A stretch of 60,685 nucleotides of DNA from an uncultured Prevotellaceae bacterium. GTDB lineage: Bacteria > Bacteroidota > Bacteroidia > Bacteroidales > Muribaculaceae. The translations under genes and the position numbers were made by a program. Below the pieces are notes generated by a model. That model was not told where the DNA came from. It saw only the letters and a program-made list of their open reading frames with translations, and ran no database searches. The stretch covers positions 1-60,685 of the forward strand of contig ONKU01000023.1 of assembly GCA_900318535.1 (NCBI GenBank), given 5' to 3'. This document shows, piece by piece, positions 17,721 to 26,458 of this stretch (its first letter is position 1; every line of letters starts with the position of its first letter).

Positions 17721-17754
17721 AAAAATCGCCGGCGCGATTGCGTCGGCGATTTTT
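17721..17754 (+). terminator. Terminator after the CAT tRNA
   Basis: An 11-pair stem (AAAAATCGCCG with CGGCGATTTTT) ending in a T run. It is usable in both directions, since the convergent coiled-coil gene ends at 17778. Confidence 0.8.
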
Positions 17755-17777
17755 TGTGTTGTGTTGGGGCCTTTTGA

Positions 17778-18476
17778 TCAGTTGGCGTAGAGCATGTTGA
17801 GAATTTCGTTGAATTGCTGCTCGTTCTTGAGCCCGTCGTTCTTGAAGAGCATGATCTTGTCCATGACGCGGTCCAGATAGTCGATGCTCTCGTTTTTCTC
17901 CTTCTTGTTATAAACTTTCCAGTACTTGGTGCCCTTGAGGCCTTTCTCAAACTTCTTGTACAGGTCGGTTGACGAGGAGACGTATTTCCAACTGTTGCCG
18001 GCGAGCTGTTTCTTGGACTTTTCCATGAATTCTCTCAGGTCCTTGGTGTATTCGCCGTACTTTTGGACGATTTCTTTCTTTTTGATGACGTCTTTGGTCT
18101 CCATGCCCTCAAAGCTGTCGAGTGCTTCCTCGACATCGCTCTTGTTGTAGGGGTTGTAGAGCACGTCGGCGATTTCCTGGTCATAGACCAGCTCGTCGCG
18201 GGTGACGAATTTGTCCTTGCGGGTCTTGATTTCGGCCTTGAGCTCTTTCTCGAGTGTCTTTTTCTGCGTCTCGAGGTCCTTAAGCTGGTTCTTCATCTCG
18301 TCGATGCGCTCCTCCAGGTCCTTGATGGAGTTTTCTTTCTCCTTGATGTTCTTCTCGTGCTGCTCGATTTCGCGCTCAAGCTGCTGCACGTTTTGTGCGG
18401 GCTGGGCCATGGCGGGAGCCACTGCTGTCATCATTGTTACGGTCATTGCGATGACCATCAGTTTGATCTTGTTCAT
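17778..18476 (-). CDS. Exported coiled-coil protein, unknown function
   Basis: A 232-residue protein with a signal peptide ending at APAMA (residue 24). Residues 28-90 form a long charged coiled coil (EREIEQHEKNIKEKENS and KDLEERIDEM, with regular Leu and Ile spacing). The rest is helical and lysine-rich without recognised motifs. It is probably periplasmic. It has its own -7 box at 18512 and a possible second promoter near 18716. No function can be assigned. Confidence 0.75.
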   Translation of the reverse strand: MNKIKLMVIAMTVTMMTAVAPAMAQPAQNVQQLEREIEQHEKNIKEKENSIKDLEERIDEMKNQLKDLETQKKTLEKELKAEIKTRKDKFVTRDELVYDQEIADVLYNPYNKSDVEEALDSFEGMETKDVIKKKEIVQKYGEYTKDLREFMEKSKKQLAGNSWKYVSSSTDLYKKFEKGLKGTKYWKVYNKKEKNESIDYLDRVMDKIMLFKNDGLKNEQQFNEILNMLYAN

Positions 18477-18511
18477 AGTCGGTAACTGTTATAGCGTTGT
18501 AATTGTGAGGG

Positions 18512-18519
18512 CAAAGATA
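18512..18519 (-). promoter_or_regulatory. Proximal -7 box for the coiled-coil gene
   Basis: TATCTTTG on the minus strand, 35 bases before the start at 18476. No -33 element is evident. Confidence 0.4.
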
Positions 18520-18715
18520 GTAAATAGTTTTGGTTTTTGCTTTTCGCTTTCCTGATTTTTTGCTGACAGGTGGGGTATAGAAAGCGAAAGTGCGCTTTTT
18601 CACAAAAGCACACCATCTTCATAACCAAAATTCAAGTATATATGTTCTTGTCGTTTGTTGTCTTGTCGTGTCGCTCCATGACGGGGCGAAAAAGTCCTTT
18701 TTCTGTTTTGCGATG

Positions 18716-18747
18716 CAAAGATAATATGCTTTTTTTGAATCTCCAAA
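18716..18747 (-). promoter_or_regulatory. Distal promoter in the gap before the coiled-coil gene
   Basis: TTTG (18744-18747), 20-base spacer and TATCTTTG (18716-18723), read on the minus strand. Both elements are present, so this is a better match than the proximal box. Confidence 0.5.
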
Positions 18748-18836
18748 GATTTTTGCGTTTTTCTTTGAATAAAAATGCCAGATAGCATATTTGCTGTGTT
18801 TGGCAATCCTATGTAGCGCAATATGTTAAGCTAAAA

Positions 18837-18856
18837 AAATCGGGCGAACCCGATTT
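18837..18856 (-). terminator. Terminator after der
   Basis: Eight-pair stem AAATCGGG/CCCGATTT with a four-base loop, followed by a T7 run on the minus strand. It closes the YceD-L32/fabH/era/der run. Confidence 0.85.
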
Positions 18857-18877
18857 CTTTAGTACTATCTGGTATAA

Positions 18878-20191
18878 TCATTTCTCTCGGAAGAACAGGT
18901 TGATGATGGTGCCGTGCAGGTTCCAGTTCTCGCGAATCTTGTTCTCCAGGTAGCGCTTGTAGGGGTCTTTGATCCACTGCGGCAGGTTGCAGAAGAAGAT
19001 GAACGTGGGCACGTGGGCACCCTTGAGCATGGTGATGTACTTGATCTTGACATACTTGCCCTTGACTGCGGGAGGTGGATAGGCCTGGATGGCTTCCTGC
19101 AGCACGTTGTTGAGCTGCGAGGTGGGAATGACGATGCGGCGGTTGTTGTGCACGTCGATGGCCGTTTGCAGCACCTTGTGGATGCGCTGCTTGGTCAGCG
19201 CCGAACCGAAGATGATGGGGAAGTCGGTGAACGGGGCAAAGCGCTCGCGGATGGTAGCCTCGAAGTGGTCGATCGACTGTTGGGTCTTGTTTTGGGCAAG
19301 ATCCCACTTGTTGACGAGCACAACGAGTCCCTTGCGGTTCTTCTGGATAATGGAGAAGATGTTCACGTCCTGTGCCTCGATGCCGCGGGTGGCGTCGATG
19401 AGCAGGATGCACACGTCGCTGTTCTCGATGGCGCGGATGGAGCGCAGCACCGAGTAGTACTCGATGTCCTCGTTGACCTTGTTCTTCTTGCGGATGCCGG
19501 CGGTATCCACGAGGTAGAAGTCAAAGCCGAACTTGTTGTAGCGCGAGTAGATGCTGTCGCGGGTGGTGCCGGCGATGTCGGTGACGATGTTGCGCTGCTC
19601 GTCCATGAGCGAGTTGACCAGCGACGACTTGCCCGCGTTGGGGCGGCCGACGATGGCAAAGCGGGGCAGCTCGTCGTCAAGGTCCTCTTCGGCCTTGTCG
19701 GGCATCTTCCTGACCACCTCGTCGAGCAGGTCGCCCGTGCCGTTGCCGTTGGCTGCCGAGATGGAGAACGGTTGTCCCAGTCCCAGTGCGTAGAACTCGG
19801 CTTCGGCATACATGCTCTGGTTGTTGTCGTCCTTGTTGGCTACGACGATGACGGGTTTGGAGGTGCGGCGCAGGATGTCGGCCACCTGGTCGTCAAGGTC
19901 GGTGATGCCGTTCTTGATGTCCACGACAAAGAGGATGACGTCGGCCTCCTCGATGGCGATATTCACCTGCTTGTTGATCTCGTCCTCAAAGATGTCCTCG
20001 CTGTTGACTACCCATCCGCCGGTGTCCACAACCGACATTTCCATGCCGTTCCACTCCATTTTGCCGTACTGGCGGTCGCGGGTGGTGCCGCTGGTGTCGT
20101 TGACGATGGCGTCACGCGTCTGCGTGAGGCGGTTAAACAGTGTTGACTTGCCCACGTTGGGCCTTCCCACGATTGCTACTAGTCGTCCCAT
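18878..20191 (-). CDS. der: GTPase Der (EngA), 50S assembly factor
   Basis: A 437-residue double GTPase required for 50S subunit maturation. The first G domain has GRPNVGKST at residues 8-16, DTSGTTRD and DTGGW, and NKDD near 120. The second has GRPNAGKSS near 180, [14 protein letters not shown] and NKWD near 298. A C-terminal KH-like domain follows ([23 protein letters not shown]). Length and order match the family. It is the last gene of the ribosome-assembly run and is separated from era by TAG-rich heptamer repeats. Confidence 0.97.
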   Translation of the reverse strand: MGRLVAIVGRPNVGKSTLFNRLTQTRDAIVNDTSGTTRDRQYGKMEWNGMEMSVVDTGGWVVNSEDIFEDEINKQVNIAIEEADVILFVVDIKNGITDLDDQVADILRRTSKPVIVVANKDDNNQSMYAEAEFYALGLGQPFSISAANGNGTGDLLDEVVRKMPDKAEEDLDDELPRFAIVGRPNAGKSSLVNSLMDEQRNIVTDIAGTTRDSIYSRYNKFGFDFYLVDTAGIRKKNKVNEDIEYYSVLRSIRAIENSDVCILLIDATRGIEAQDVNIFSIIQKNRKGLVVLVNKWDLAQNKTQQSIDHFEATIRERFAPFTDFPIIFGSALTKQRIHKVLQTAIDVHNNRRIVIPTSQLNNVLQEAIQAYPPPAVKGKYVKIKYITMLKGAHVPTFIFFCNLPQWIKDPYKRYLENKIRENWNLHGTIINLFFREK

Positions 20192-20246
20192 TATTATGTT
20201 GTTTTTTAGTTTCTAGTTCCTAGTCCTTAGTTTCTAGTTGTTAGTT
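20192..20246. repeat. TAGTnnn heptamer block between der and era
   Basis: Units such as TAGTTTC, TAGTTCC, TAGTCCT, TAGTTTC and TAGTTGT in near-perfect 7-bp phase. Same type as at 14056-14098. Confidence 0.6.
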
Positions 20247-21128
20247 TCACTCGATGTAGCCGAAGGCGCGTAGTTTGTTCTCCTGGTTGCGCCAGTCTTT
20301 CTCGACCTTGACGTACAGTTCGAGGAAGACTTTCTTGTCAAAGAAGGTCTCGATGTCTTTGCGTGCCAGGGTGCCTACTCGCTTGAGCATCTTGCCCTGG
20401 TGGCCGATGATGATGCCCTTTTGGCTGTCGCGCTCGACATAGATGACCGCCATGATGTGGATGGCGTTGTCGCTCTCGTCAAACTTCTCGACGATGGCCT
20501 GTGTGGCATAGGGTATTTCCTTGTCATAGGTGAGCAGGATCTTCTCTCTCACGATTTCGGTGACAAAGAAGCGGCTGCTGCGGTCGGTCAAGGCGTCCTT
20601 GCCGAAGTAAGGGGGGCACTCGGGCAGGAGTTCGACGATGCGCTTCATGATGTTGTCAACGTTGAAGTTCTCGAGGGCGCTGGTGGGGAACACCTCGGCC
20701 GTGGGCAGCAGTTGCTTCCACTGGTCGATGATGCGCACCAGGTCATCGTTGCCCTTCAATAGGTCGATCTTGTTGATGACCAGCAGGATGGGGATTTTCT
20801 CCTTGGCAACCTTGTCAAGGAAGTCCTGGTTCTTGGTCGGTGATTCGATGACGTCGGTGACATAGAGCAGCACGTCGGCATCAACCAGCGCGCCGGTGGA
20901 GTACTCCAGCATGCTCTGCTGCAGCCTGAACTTGGGCTTGAGTACGCCGGGCGTGTCGCTGAAGACGATCTGGTAGTCGTCGGTGTTGACGATGCCCATG
21001 ATGCGGTGGCGTGTGGTCTGTGCCTTGCTGGTGATGATGGACAGGCGCTCGCCCACCAGGCGGTTGCTCAGTGTCGATTTCCCCACGTTGGGGTTTCCCA
21101 CGATGTTGACAAATCCTGCGCGATGCAT
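20247..21128 (-). CDS. era: GTPase Era
   Basis: A 293-residue GTPase that binds the 3' end of 16S rRNA during 30S maturation. G motifs: GNPNVGKST at residue 11, the TTRHR effector region, DTPGV near 58 and NKID near 120. The C-terminal KH domain shows VYVERDSQKGIIIGHQGKMLK near 225-245, the canonical GxxG RNA-binding loop. It sits between fabH and der. Together with rsmA at 15264 it makes several 16S-tail factors in this region. Confidence 0.97.
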   Translation of the reverse strand: MHRAGFVNIVGNPNVGKSTLSNRLVGERLSIITSKAQTTRHRIMGIVNTDDYQIVFSDTPGVLKPKFRLQQSMLEYSTGALVDADVLLYVTDVIESPTKNQDFLDKVAKEKIPILLVINKIDLLKGNDDLVRIIDQWKQLLPTAEVFPTSALENFNVDNIMKRIVELLPECPPYFGKDALTDRSSRFFVTEIVREKILLTYDKEIPYATQAIVEKFDESDNAIHIMAVIYVERDSQKGIIIGHQGKMLKRVGTLARKDIETFFDKKVFLELYVKVEKDWRNQENKLRAFGYIE

Positions 21129-21190
21129 TATTTTAGTTTTTAGTTGTTGGTTACTGGTTTCTAGTCCCTAGTCCTTAGTTTCTAGTTGTT
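21129..21190. repeat. TAGTnnn heptamer block between era and fabH
   Basis: Units TAGTTTT, TAGTTGT, TGGTTAC, TGGTTTC, TAGTCCC, TAGTCCT, TAGTTTC and TAGTTGT, continuing the heptamer phase for about 60 bases upstream of era. Confidence 0.6.
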
Positions 21191-21294
21191 GATGAGATAG
21201 GTTGGCCATCTACATTCAAGAAGCATCGCTACTCGGGTTGATGTTGATATCTCTCTAGAGTAGTGATGCTTCGGTGTTCCTGCTGGCGCTGGAT

Positions 21295-22278
21295 TTACAG
21301 CGACCAGATGAGGTAGAGGGCTCCCCAGGTGAATCCTGCGCCAAAAGCGGTCAGGACCAGTTTGTCACCCTTCTTGAGGAGGTGCTTGTTCTCGTCCAGA
21401 CACAAGGGGATGCTGGCAGCACTGGTGTTGCCGCGATGCTGGATGTTGACGAGCACTTTCTCCTCGGGGATGCCGAGGCGTGCGCCAACGGCTTCGATGA
21501 TGCGCAGGTTGGCCTGATGAGGAACAAACCACTGGATGTTCTCGTTGGTCAGGTTGTTGCGCTTCATCACGTCCCTGCTCGAGGTGAGCATGTCGATGAC
21601 AGCGTGGCGATAGACGGCGCGTCCCTCCTGGTAAACGCAGTGGAAGTTGGCGTCAACCGTCTCGTGGCTGGTGGGCAGCGCCGAGCCGCCGGCCTTGTAG
21701 ACCAGGTGCTCCAGGCCAGAACCGTCCACGTGGAAGATACCGTCCATCACGCCCAGGGGCTCCTCGGTGGGTTCGAGCAGCATGCATGCTGCAGCGTCGC
21801 CAAAGAGCGGGCAGGTGGCGCGGTCGTTGTAGTCCACCATGCTCGACATCTTCTCGGCCGACACGACGATGACCTTCTTGTACATGCCTGAGCGGATGTA
21901 GGCCGTAGCCTCATACAATCCCACCAGGAATCCGGCACATGCGGCCTGGATGTCATAGGCATAACATTTCTTCTCAATGCCCACTCCGTGAGCGATGACC
22001 GATGCCGTTGAGGGGAATCGGTAATCGGGATTGGATGTGGGGCAGATGAGCAGGTCAATATCGTCGCGGTTGGTGCCAGTCTCCTCGAGAAGCTTGTTCA
22101 CGGCCTGGATGCCCATGTAGGACGAGCCGACGGGTTTCTTGAGGATGCGACGTTCTTTCACACCAACGCGGGTAGTGATCCACTCGTCGTTGGTGTCCAC
22201 CATCTGTGATAGCATCTCGTTGTCCAGCACGTCATCGGGCAGGAACGACGCGATGCCAGTGATTTTTGCGTTCAGCAT
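21295..22278 (-). CDS. fabH: 3-oxoacyl-ACP synthase III (FabH)
   Basis: A 327-residue enzyme that condenses acetyl-CoA (or a branched acyl-CoA) with malonyl-ACP to start fatty-acid synthesis. Catalytic Cys in QAACAGFLVGL near 112, His in WFVPHQANLRII near 245 and Asn in HRGNTSAASIP near 275 form the usual triad. The N-terminal ITGIASFLPDDVLDN is typical. It follows the L32 gene by 153 bases, which keeps the classic rpmF-fabH linkage, here continuing into era and der. Confidence 0.96.
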   Translation of the reverse strand: MLNAKITGIASFLPDDVLDNEMLSQMVDTNDEWITTRVGVKERRILKKPVGSSYMGIQAVNKLLEETGTNRDDIDLLICPTSNPDYRFPSTASVIAHGVGIEKKCYAYDIQAACAGFLVGLYEATAYIRSGMYKKVIVVSAEKMSSMVDYNDRATCPLFGDAAACMLLEPTEEPLGVMDGIFHVDGSGLEHLVYKAGGSALPTSHETVDANFHCVYQEGRAVYRHAVIDMLTSSRDVMKRNNLTNENIQWFVPHQANLRIIEAVGARLGIPEEKVLVNIQHRGNTSAASIPLCLDENKHLLKKGDKLVLTAFGAGFTWGALYLIWSL

Positions 22279-22431
22279 AAGCTAGAAAGCGTTAATATCT
22301 TGAACTACGGTGTGTTTCAAAATCAATATCCTAAATGAGGAATAATCTTAACGATTGGTCCCATTCAGGATATCTCGTTTAGCGTTAATCGCGGTTGCCG
22401 CTGGCGCTGATAGCGAGCGGCTTAGGGCGAT

Positions 22432-22614
22432 TTAGGCTTCCTCCTTGTTCATCACGTTCTTGCCACGGTAGTAACCGCACTCGGGGCATACGGTGTGATA
22501 AACATGCCATGCACCACAGTTCGAGCACTGAGCGATGGTCGGGGCCACAGCCACGTCGTGGGTGCGGCGCTTAGCGGTACGAGTCTTAGACTGTCTTCTT
22601 TTAGGATGTGCCAT
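22432..22614 (-). CDS. rpmF: 50S ribosomal protein L32 (internal start)
   Basis: Sixty residues starting at the internal ATG. It has the basic N-terminal MAHPKRRQSKTRTAKRR and two zinc-ribbon pairs (CSNC, CPEC). It shares frame and stop with the DUF177 frame. A normal-length L32 is required by the ribosome, so internal initiation is the likely route; AAGAAA stands just before the ATG. Confidence 0.8.
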   Translation of the reverse strand: MAHPKRRQSKTRTAKRRTHDVAVAPTIAQCSNCGAWHVYHTVCPECGYYRGKNVMNKEEA

Positions 22615-23085
22615 TTTCTTGGGGACGGACTCGACTCGATGACTGTCCAGGGCGTCAAGCATGTCGGCGTTACAGTCGTCCTCGCTCTCATGAACGTGCG
22701 TCATCGGCATGGCGAGTAACACGGTGTCGCGCACCAGGGGTGCGGCATCCAGTTCCCGCCATTCGGCCGGCACGATCAAGAGCTCGTCGTTGCTGTCGTC
22801 AAGCTCATTGCCCATTTGCTCCACATCCAGGCTATAGTTAACGTCCACCGGCAAATCCAGATCGTCAAGACAACGGTCGCAGGCTGTTGTCAGCGTGCCG
22901 TTGCAAGCAATCTCCAGGTGGTAGGTGTTCTCGCTCTTGCGCGTCACCTGCAGGGTGACATCAACGCTTGCGCGTCTCACCTCGGTCTGCTCGTCGGTAT
23001 TGAAAAACGACTCGTCCAAATGACACTCAACTGCATGCGTGCCAAATGGTAACGTCTTGATTTTCAACCTCAAAGCATCTACCAT
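22432..23085 (-). CDS. YceD/DUF177 protein fused in frame to ribosomal protein L32
   Basis: One 217-residue open frame. Residues 1-150 are a DUF177/YceD protein with the pair CDRCLDDLDLPV near 70, an acidic tract and a terminal LLAMPMTHVHESEDDCNADM. Residues 158-217 are a complete L32 beginning MAHPKRRQSKTRTAKRRT with Cys pairs CSNC and CPEC. In most Bacteroidales the two genes are separate and DUF177 ends with a DPRW-type tail; that tail and the stop codon are missing here. L32 is most likely also made from its own internal ATG at 22614. The alternative is a true fusion. A good promoter lies 26 bases upstream. Confidence 0.85.
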   Translation of the reverse strand: MVDALRLKIKTLPFGTHAVECHLDESFFNTDEQTEVRRASVDVTLQVTRKSENTYHLEIACNGTLTTACDRCLDDLDLPVDVNYSLDVEQMGNELDDSNDELLIVPAEWRELDAAPLVRDTVLLAMPMTHVHESEDDCNADMLDALDSHRVESVPKKMAHPKRRQSKTRTAKRRTHDVAVAPTIAQCSNCGAWHVYHTVCPECGYYRGKNVMNKEEA

Positions 23086-23111
23086 CTCCTGAAATTTCTG
23101 TTAAAGCGCCA

Positions 23112-23142
23112 CAAAGGTATAACTTTTCCCGCTAATATTCAA
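23112..23142 (-). promoter_or_regulatory. Promoter of the YceD-L32/fabH/era/der run
   Basis: TTG (23140-23142), 20-base spacer and TACCTTTG (23112-23119) on the minus strand, 26 bases before the start at 23085. Both elements match the Bacteroidetes pattern. Confidence 0.6.
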
Positions 23143-23178
23143 CGTTTTTCTGTTTTTTTTTGAAAATCTGGCGATTTG

Positions 23179-25137
23179 TTAATGAGTCAGCAGATAATCG
23201 ATGAGCTCGGTGACGTCAGTGATGGTGACCTTACCGTCGCCGTCGATGTCGGCTGCCGGATTCTCGTTAGCCGTGCCCTGAAGGAGCAGGTCGATGAGCT
23301 CGGTGACATCCGTAATGGTCGTCTTGCCGTCACCGTCAACGTCGCCAAACACAAACGTCTCTTCAAACCCGACAATGTTCGGGAATTCCTTCCACACCTC
23401 GGCCGTTTTGTAGTCCTCGACAGCGCTCATGGGCACGTAGAGCGTTGCCGAACTGCTCATGTCTTCAAATGCGAACACATCAGCGCTGTAAACAGCGGGT
23501 GGCGTAGTGGCGCGGCAAGTGAAGCTTATAATTTCCCAGCAGTCAAAGAATGCGTGGTCGCCAATGGAATCGATTGTTTGGGGGATGTCCACCGTGGTCA
23601 GGCTCCAGCAGTAAGCAAACGCGTAATCGTTGACCTTGATCAAGGAGGCGGGCAGCGTGATGCTCTTGAGTCCCGAGCAGCTGTAGAACGCCCCGGTTCC
23701 CAGACTGGTGACCGACATAGGAATATCGATGCCGTATATCTTGCGGCAATGGGCAAATGCCTGATAGCCGATTGTCGTGACAGATGAGGGTATGTTGATG
23801 GACGCCAGTTTAGTGCACCAGCTGAATGCTTCGTCGCCGATGGACTTGAGCGAGTTGGGCAGTTCGATGCTTTCTAACGCCGAGCATTTGAAGAACGCTT
23901 TCTCGTGGATGGCGGTCACATTGACGGGAATCGTGGCGTTCTCCAATGAGGTGCAGTTGTCAAACAGGCCCTTGCTGATGGACGTGAGGGAACTGGGCAG
24001 GGTAACCGTGACGAGTCCGGTGCACTGCTGGAAGACGTTTTCACCGATGTGGGAAACCGTTTCAGGGATCACCATATCGGTCAGACCGGTGCAATGCTGG
24101 AACGCCTGGTCGCCGATGGCCGTGACTGACGACGGAATGGCCATGGCGGTCAGCGAATCACATTCGCTGAAGGCGCGGTTGCCGATGGCAATGACCGTAT
24201 TGGGAATGACGGTGGCCTGGCAACCGAAAAGGAGCGTATTGGATGCGGTCTCGATGATGGCGTTGCAGTTCTCGCGCGAGTCATACACGGGGTTGCCCGT
24301 CTCGACGTTGATCGCGGTGAGTACCGGGCATCCGGTGATGATATCGTTGCCCAGCGAGGTGACCGAAGCGGGAATGGAAATGGCGGCCAAGGTGTCACAG
24401 GCGGCAAATGCCTCGTTGCCGATAGCGATTACCGAGCCGGGAATCGTGATGCCGGTCAAGGCTGAGCAAAAGCGGAAGGCCTTGTCGCCAATCGTGGCGA
24501 GGTTGCCCGAGAGGGTCACGCTGGTCAAGGCAGAGCAGTTGGCAAAGGCCAAATCGCCGAGAATCTCGACCGAGTTGGCCATATTGACGGTTTCCAGACG
24601 CCAGCACGATGCGAATGCCGCTGTCCCGATGGATGTGATCGGATTGGGAATGTAAAGCGACGTGAGTTTGGAGCAACCGTTGAAGGTGCTGTCCTGAATG
24701 GCGGTCATGGCGGCAGGAAATGTGAAGTCCTGGAGTCTCAGGCACGACATGAAGGCTGCTTTGCCGATGGTGCTCACGGTTTCGGGAAGTTCCACGTCCG
24801 CCAAAAACAGGCAATGGTGGAAAGCCCTCTCGCCAATGGTAGTGACCGAATTGGGCACGACGACGCGGGTGACATTGGTGCAACCGGCAAAGGCGCTGTC
24901 GGCGATGGCCGTGACGGTATAGGTGGCGCCGTTGTCACCGGTGACTGACTCGGGGATGATGACCTCGCCACTGTAGGCGTAGGGGTTGTCGGGGTGGGAT
25001 GCCAACGCCACGGTGTTGTTTCCCGTCACAACGTAGTGCAGGTCGTTGAACCAAAAGTCCTCGGCGGCCGTTGCGGTCATCATGACCAACAGGCTGGCGA
25101 TGACGGCCAGATGTCTGGTAGATAGATACTTAATCAT
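23179..25137 (-). CDS. Secreted BspA-type leucine-rich repeat protein with dockerin-like tail
   Basis: A 652-residue protein with a signal peptide ending near MMTATAA (residue 24). Residues about 60-560 are tandem LRR_5 (Treponema/BspA-type) repeats of roughly 23 residues, with units such as TSIGTAAFASCWRLETVNM and AIGNEAFAACDTLAAISIP. The C-terminal 60 residues contain two dockerin-like loops (DVDGDGKTTITDV and DIDGDGKVTITDV), each followed by a TELID.LL helix. BspA-like proteins bind host matrix or other bacteria. MIKYLSTR was chosen as start because it precedes the signal peptide; the longer open frame overlaps waaA. The start overlaps the waaA stop by eight bases (ATGATTAA). Confidence 0.88.
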   Translation of the reverse strand: MIKYLSTRHLAVIASLLVMMTATAAEDFWFNDLHYVVTGNNTVALASHPDNPYAYSGEVIIPESVTGDNGATYTVTAIADSAFAGCTNVTRVVVPNSVTTIGERAFHHCLFLADVELPETVSTIGKAAFMSCLRLQDFTFPAAMTAIQDSTFNGCSKLTSLYIPNPITSIGTAAFASCWRLETVNMANSVEILGDLAFANCSALTSVTLSGNLATIGDKAFRFCSALTGITIPGSVIAIGNEAFAACDTLAAISIPASVTSLGNDIITGCPVLTAINVETGNPVYDSRENCNAIIETASNTLLFGCQATVIPNTVIAIGNRAFSECDSLTAMAIPSSVTAIGDQAFQHCTGLTDMVIPETVSHIGENVFQQCTGLVTVTLPSSLTSISKGLFDNCTSLENATIPVNVTAIHEKAFFKCSALESIELPNSLKSIGDEAFSWCTKLASINIPSSVTTIGYQAFAHCRKIYGIDIPMSVTSLGTGAFYSCSGLKSITLPASLIKVNDYAFAYCWSLTTVDIPQTIDSIGDHAFFDCWEIISFTCRATTPPAVYSADVFAFEDMSSSATLYVPMSAVEDYKTAEVWKEFPNIVGFEETFVFGDVDGDGKTTITDVTELIDLLLQGTANENPAADIDGDGKVTITDVTELIDYLLTH

Positions 25138-26407
25138 AATTTTCTGAGTTGTCCTGTTTAAAGTTGTCACTATTATCTTTGTTAAAAAGCATGTCATAGA
25201 TGAGCTGGGTGCCTCCCAGGTGGCGCTGGATGTAGTCGCCGGCGGTCTTGCCGCATTGCAGGCGCAGGGGCTCGTTTTCGAGCAGGGGATCCATCGCTGC
25301 CGAGAACGAGTCGGCATCGTGGATGCTCATCGCTCCATCCAGGGAGATGAGGTCGCTGGCCTCCTGGAACTTGTGGTGCTTGGGGCCGAAGATGACGGGG
25401 ATGCCGTAAACGGCCGCCTCGTTGATGTTGTGGATGCCGGCGCCGAATCCGCCGCCCACATATGCAGCCTGGCCATAACGGTAGAGCGACGAGAGCAGGC
25501 CGAAGCTGTCGATGATCAGGCAGTCGGCGCTGGCGACGTTCTGCGGGGTGGCCTCGCTGTAGAAGCGTGCGGGACGCGACAGTTTGGACATGAGCACGTG
25601 CAGGCGGTGGCGGTCAAACTCGTGGGGTGCGATGATGAGCTTCATCTCGCGGTGCGCGTTGAAGTAGGGGATGACGATGTCCTCGTCAGGGGGCCAGGAG
25701 CTGCCCATGACCAGGGTGAATTTGGCGCCCTCGACAAACTTCTGGACCAGCGGGAACTCGCGGGCGGCGGCGCGCACGTCGGCCACACGGTCAAAGCGGG
25801 TGTCACCGGCAATGATGACGTTCTCGACACCGATGCCCGCCAGCAGGTCGCGGGACTCCTCGTTCTGGACAAACAGGGTGTCGAAGCACTTGAGCATCTT
25901 GCGGAACATGCCGCCCCAGGGACGGAAGAATATCTGCTTAGGGCGGAAAATGGCCGAGATGATGTAAGTGGGAATGCCGCGGTGCTTGAGGGCGCTCAGG
26001 TAATTGCCCCAAAACTCATACTTGACAAAGATGGCCATCGAGGGCTTGACGATGTCAAGGAATTTTTTGACATTGGCAGGCAGGTCAAAGGGCAGATAGA
26101 CTACCGTATCGACCATGCTGAAATTCTTGCGCACCTCGTAGCCCGAGGGCGAGAAGAACGAGAGCAGGATGCGGGCATCGGGCTGCTCGCGCTTGATTTT
26201 CTCGATGAGCGGACGTCCCTGCTCAAACTCTCCCAGCGACGAGGCGTGGATCCAGATGTAGCCGCCGGCAGGGTCAAGTTTGCGTTGCAGTGTGCGGAAA
26301 CAGCGGCGTTGCCCGCGCAGCATCAGTTTGGCTTTGGGGTTGCGCACAGCGGCGATTTTCACCGCGTTGCGGTAGGTGGCGACACCCAGATTGTAGATCG
26401 GATCCAT
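25130..26407 (-). CDS. waaA: 3-deoxy-D-manno-octulosonic acid transferase (Kdo transferase)
   Basis: A 425-residue GT-B enzyme that adds Kdo to the lipid A precursor at the inner membrane. Recognisable blocks are WIHASSLGEFEQGRPLIE near 51, the acidic-patch region LPFDLPANVKKFL, VKYEFWGNYL near 128 and the late GGGFGAGIHNINEAAVYGIPVIFGPKHHKF near 318-345. It has an unusual C-terminal tail rich in Asn and Asp (KDNSDNFKQDNSENYD). It is downstream of the outer-membrane protein gene and overlaps the LRR gene start by eight bases. Confidence 0.94.
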   Translation of the reverse strand: MDPIYNLGVATYRNAVKIAAVRNPKAKLMLRGQRRCFRTLQRKLDPAGGYIWIHASSLGEFEQGRPLIEKIKREQPDARILLSFFSPSGYEVRKNFSMVDTVVYLPFDLPANVKKFLDIVKPSMAIFVKYEFWGNYLSALKHRGIPTYIISAIFRPKQIFFRPWGGMFRKMLKCFDTLFVQNEESRDLLAGIGVENVIIAGDTRFDRVADVRAAAREFPLVQKFVEGAKFTLVMGSSWPPDEDIVIPYFNAHREMKLIIAPHEFDRHRLHVLMSKLSRPARFYSEATPQNVASADCLIIDSFGLLSSLYRYGQAAYVGGGFGAGIHNINEAAVYGIPVIFGPKHHKFQEASDLISLDGAMSIHDADSFSAAMDPLLENEPLRLQCGKTAGDYIQRHLGGTQLIYDMLFNKDNSDNFKQDNSENYD

Positions 26408-26458
26408 GGTTGGCTTTCGGTTTTTGTTTTTTAAGTCCCTAGTCCCGTTATCGGGTTG

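Larger units (their letters stand above)
18477..18877. other. 401-bp gap: leader, two minus promoters, der terminator
   Basis: AT-rich. From left to right it holds a -7 box TATCTTTG (minus, 18512-18519), a small hairpin AAAGCG/CGCTTT at 18582-18598, a fuller minus promoter (TTTG at 18744-18747, 20 bases, TATCTTTG at 18716-18723) and the der terminator at 18837-18856. No convincing coding frame was seen. The distal promoter could give the coiled-coil gene a leader of about 230 bases, or make a small RNA. Confidence 0.5.

Noticed and set aside
18376-18603. 75-codon frame MKKRTFAFY... in the gap before the coiled-coil gene
   Set aside because: It runs out of frame into the well-supported coiled-coil gene and has no domain or matching promoter.
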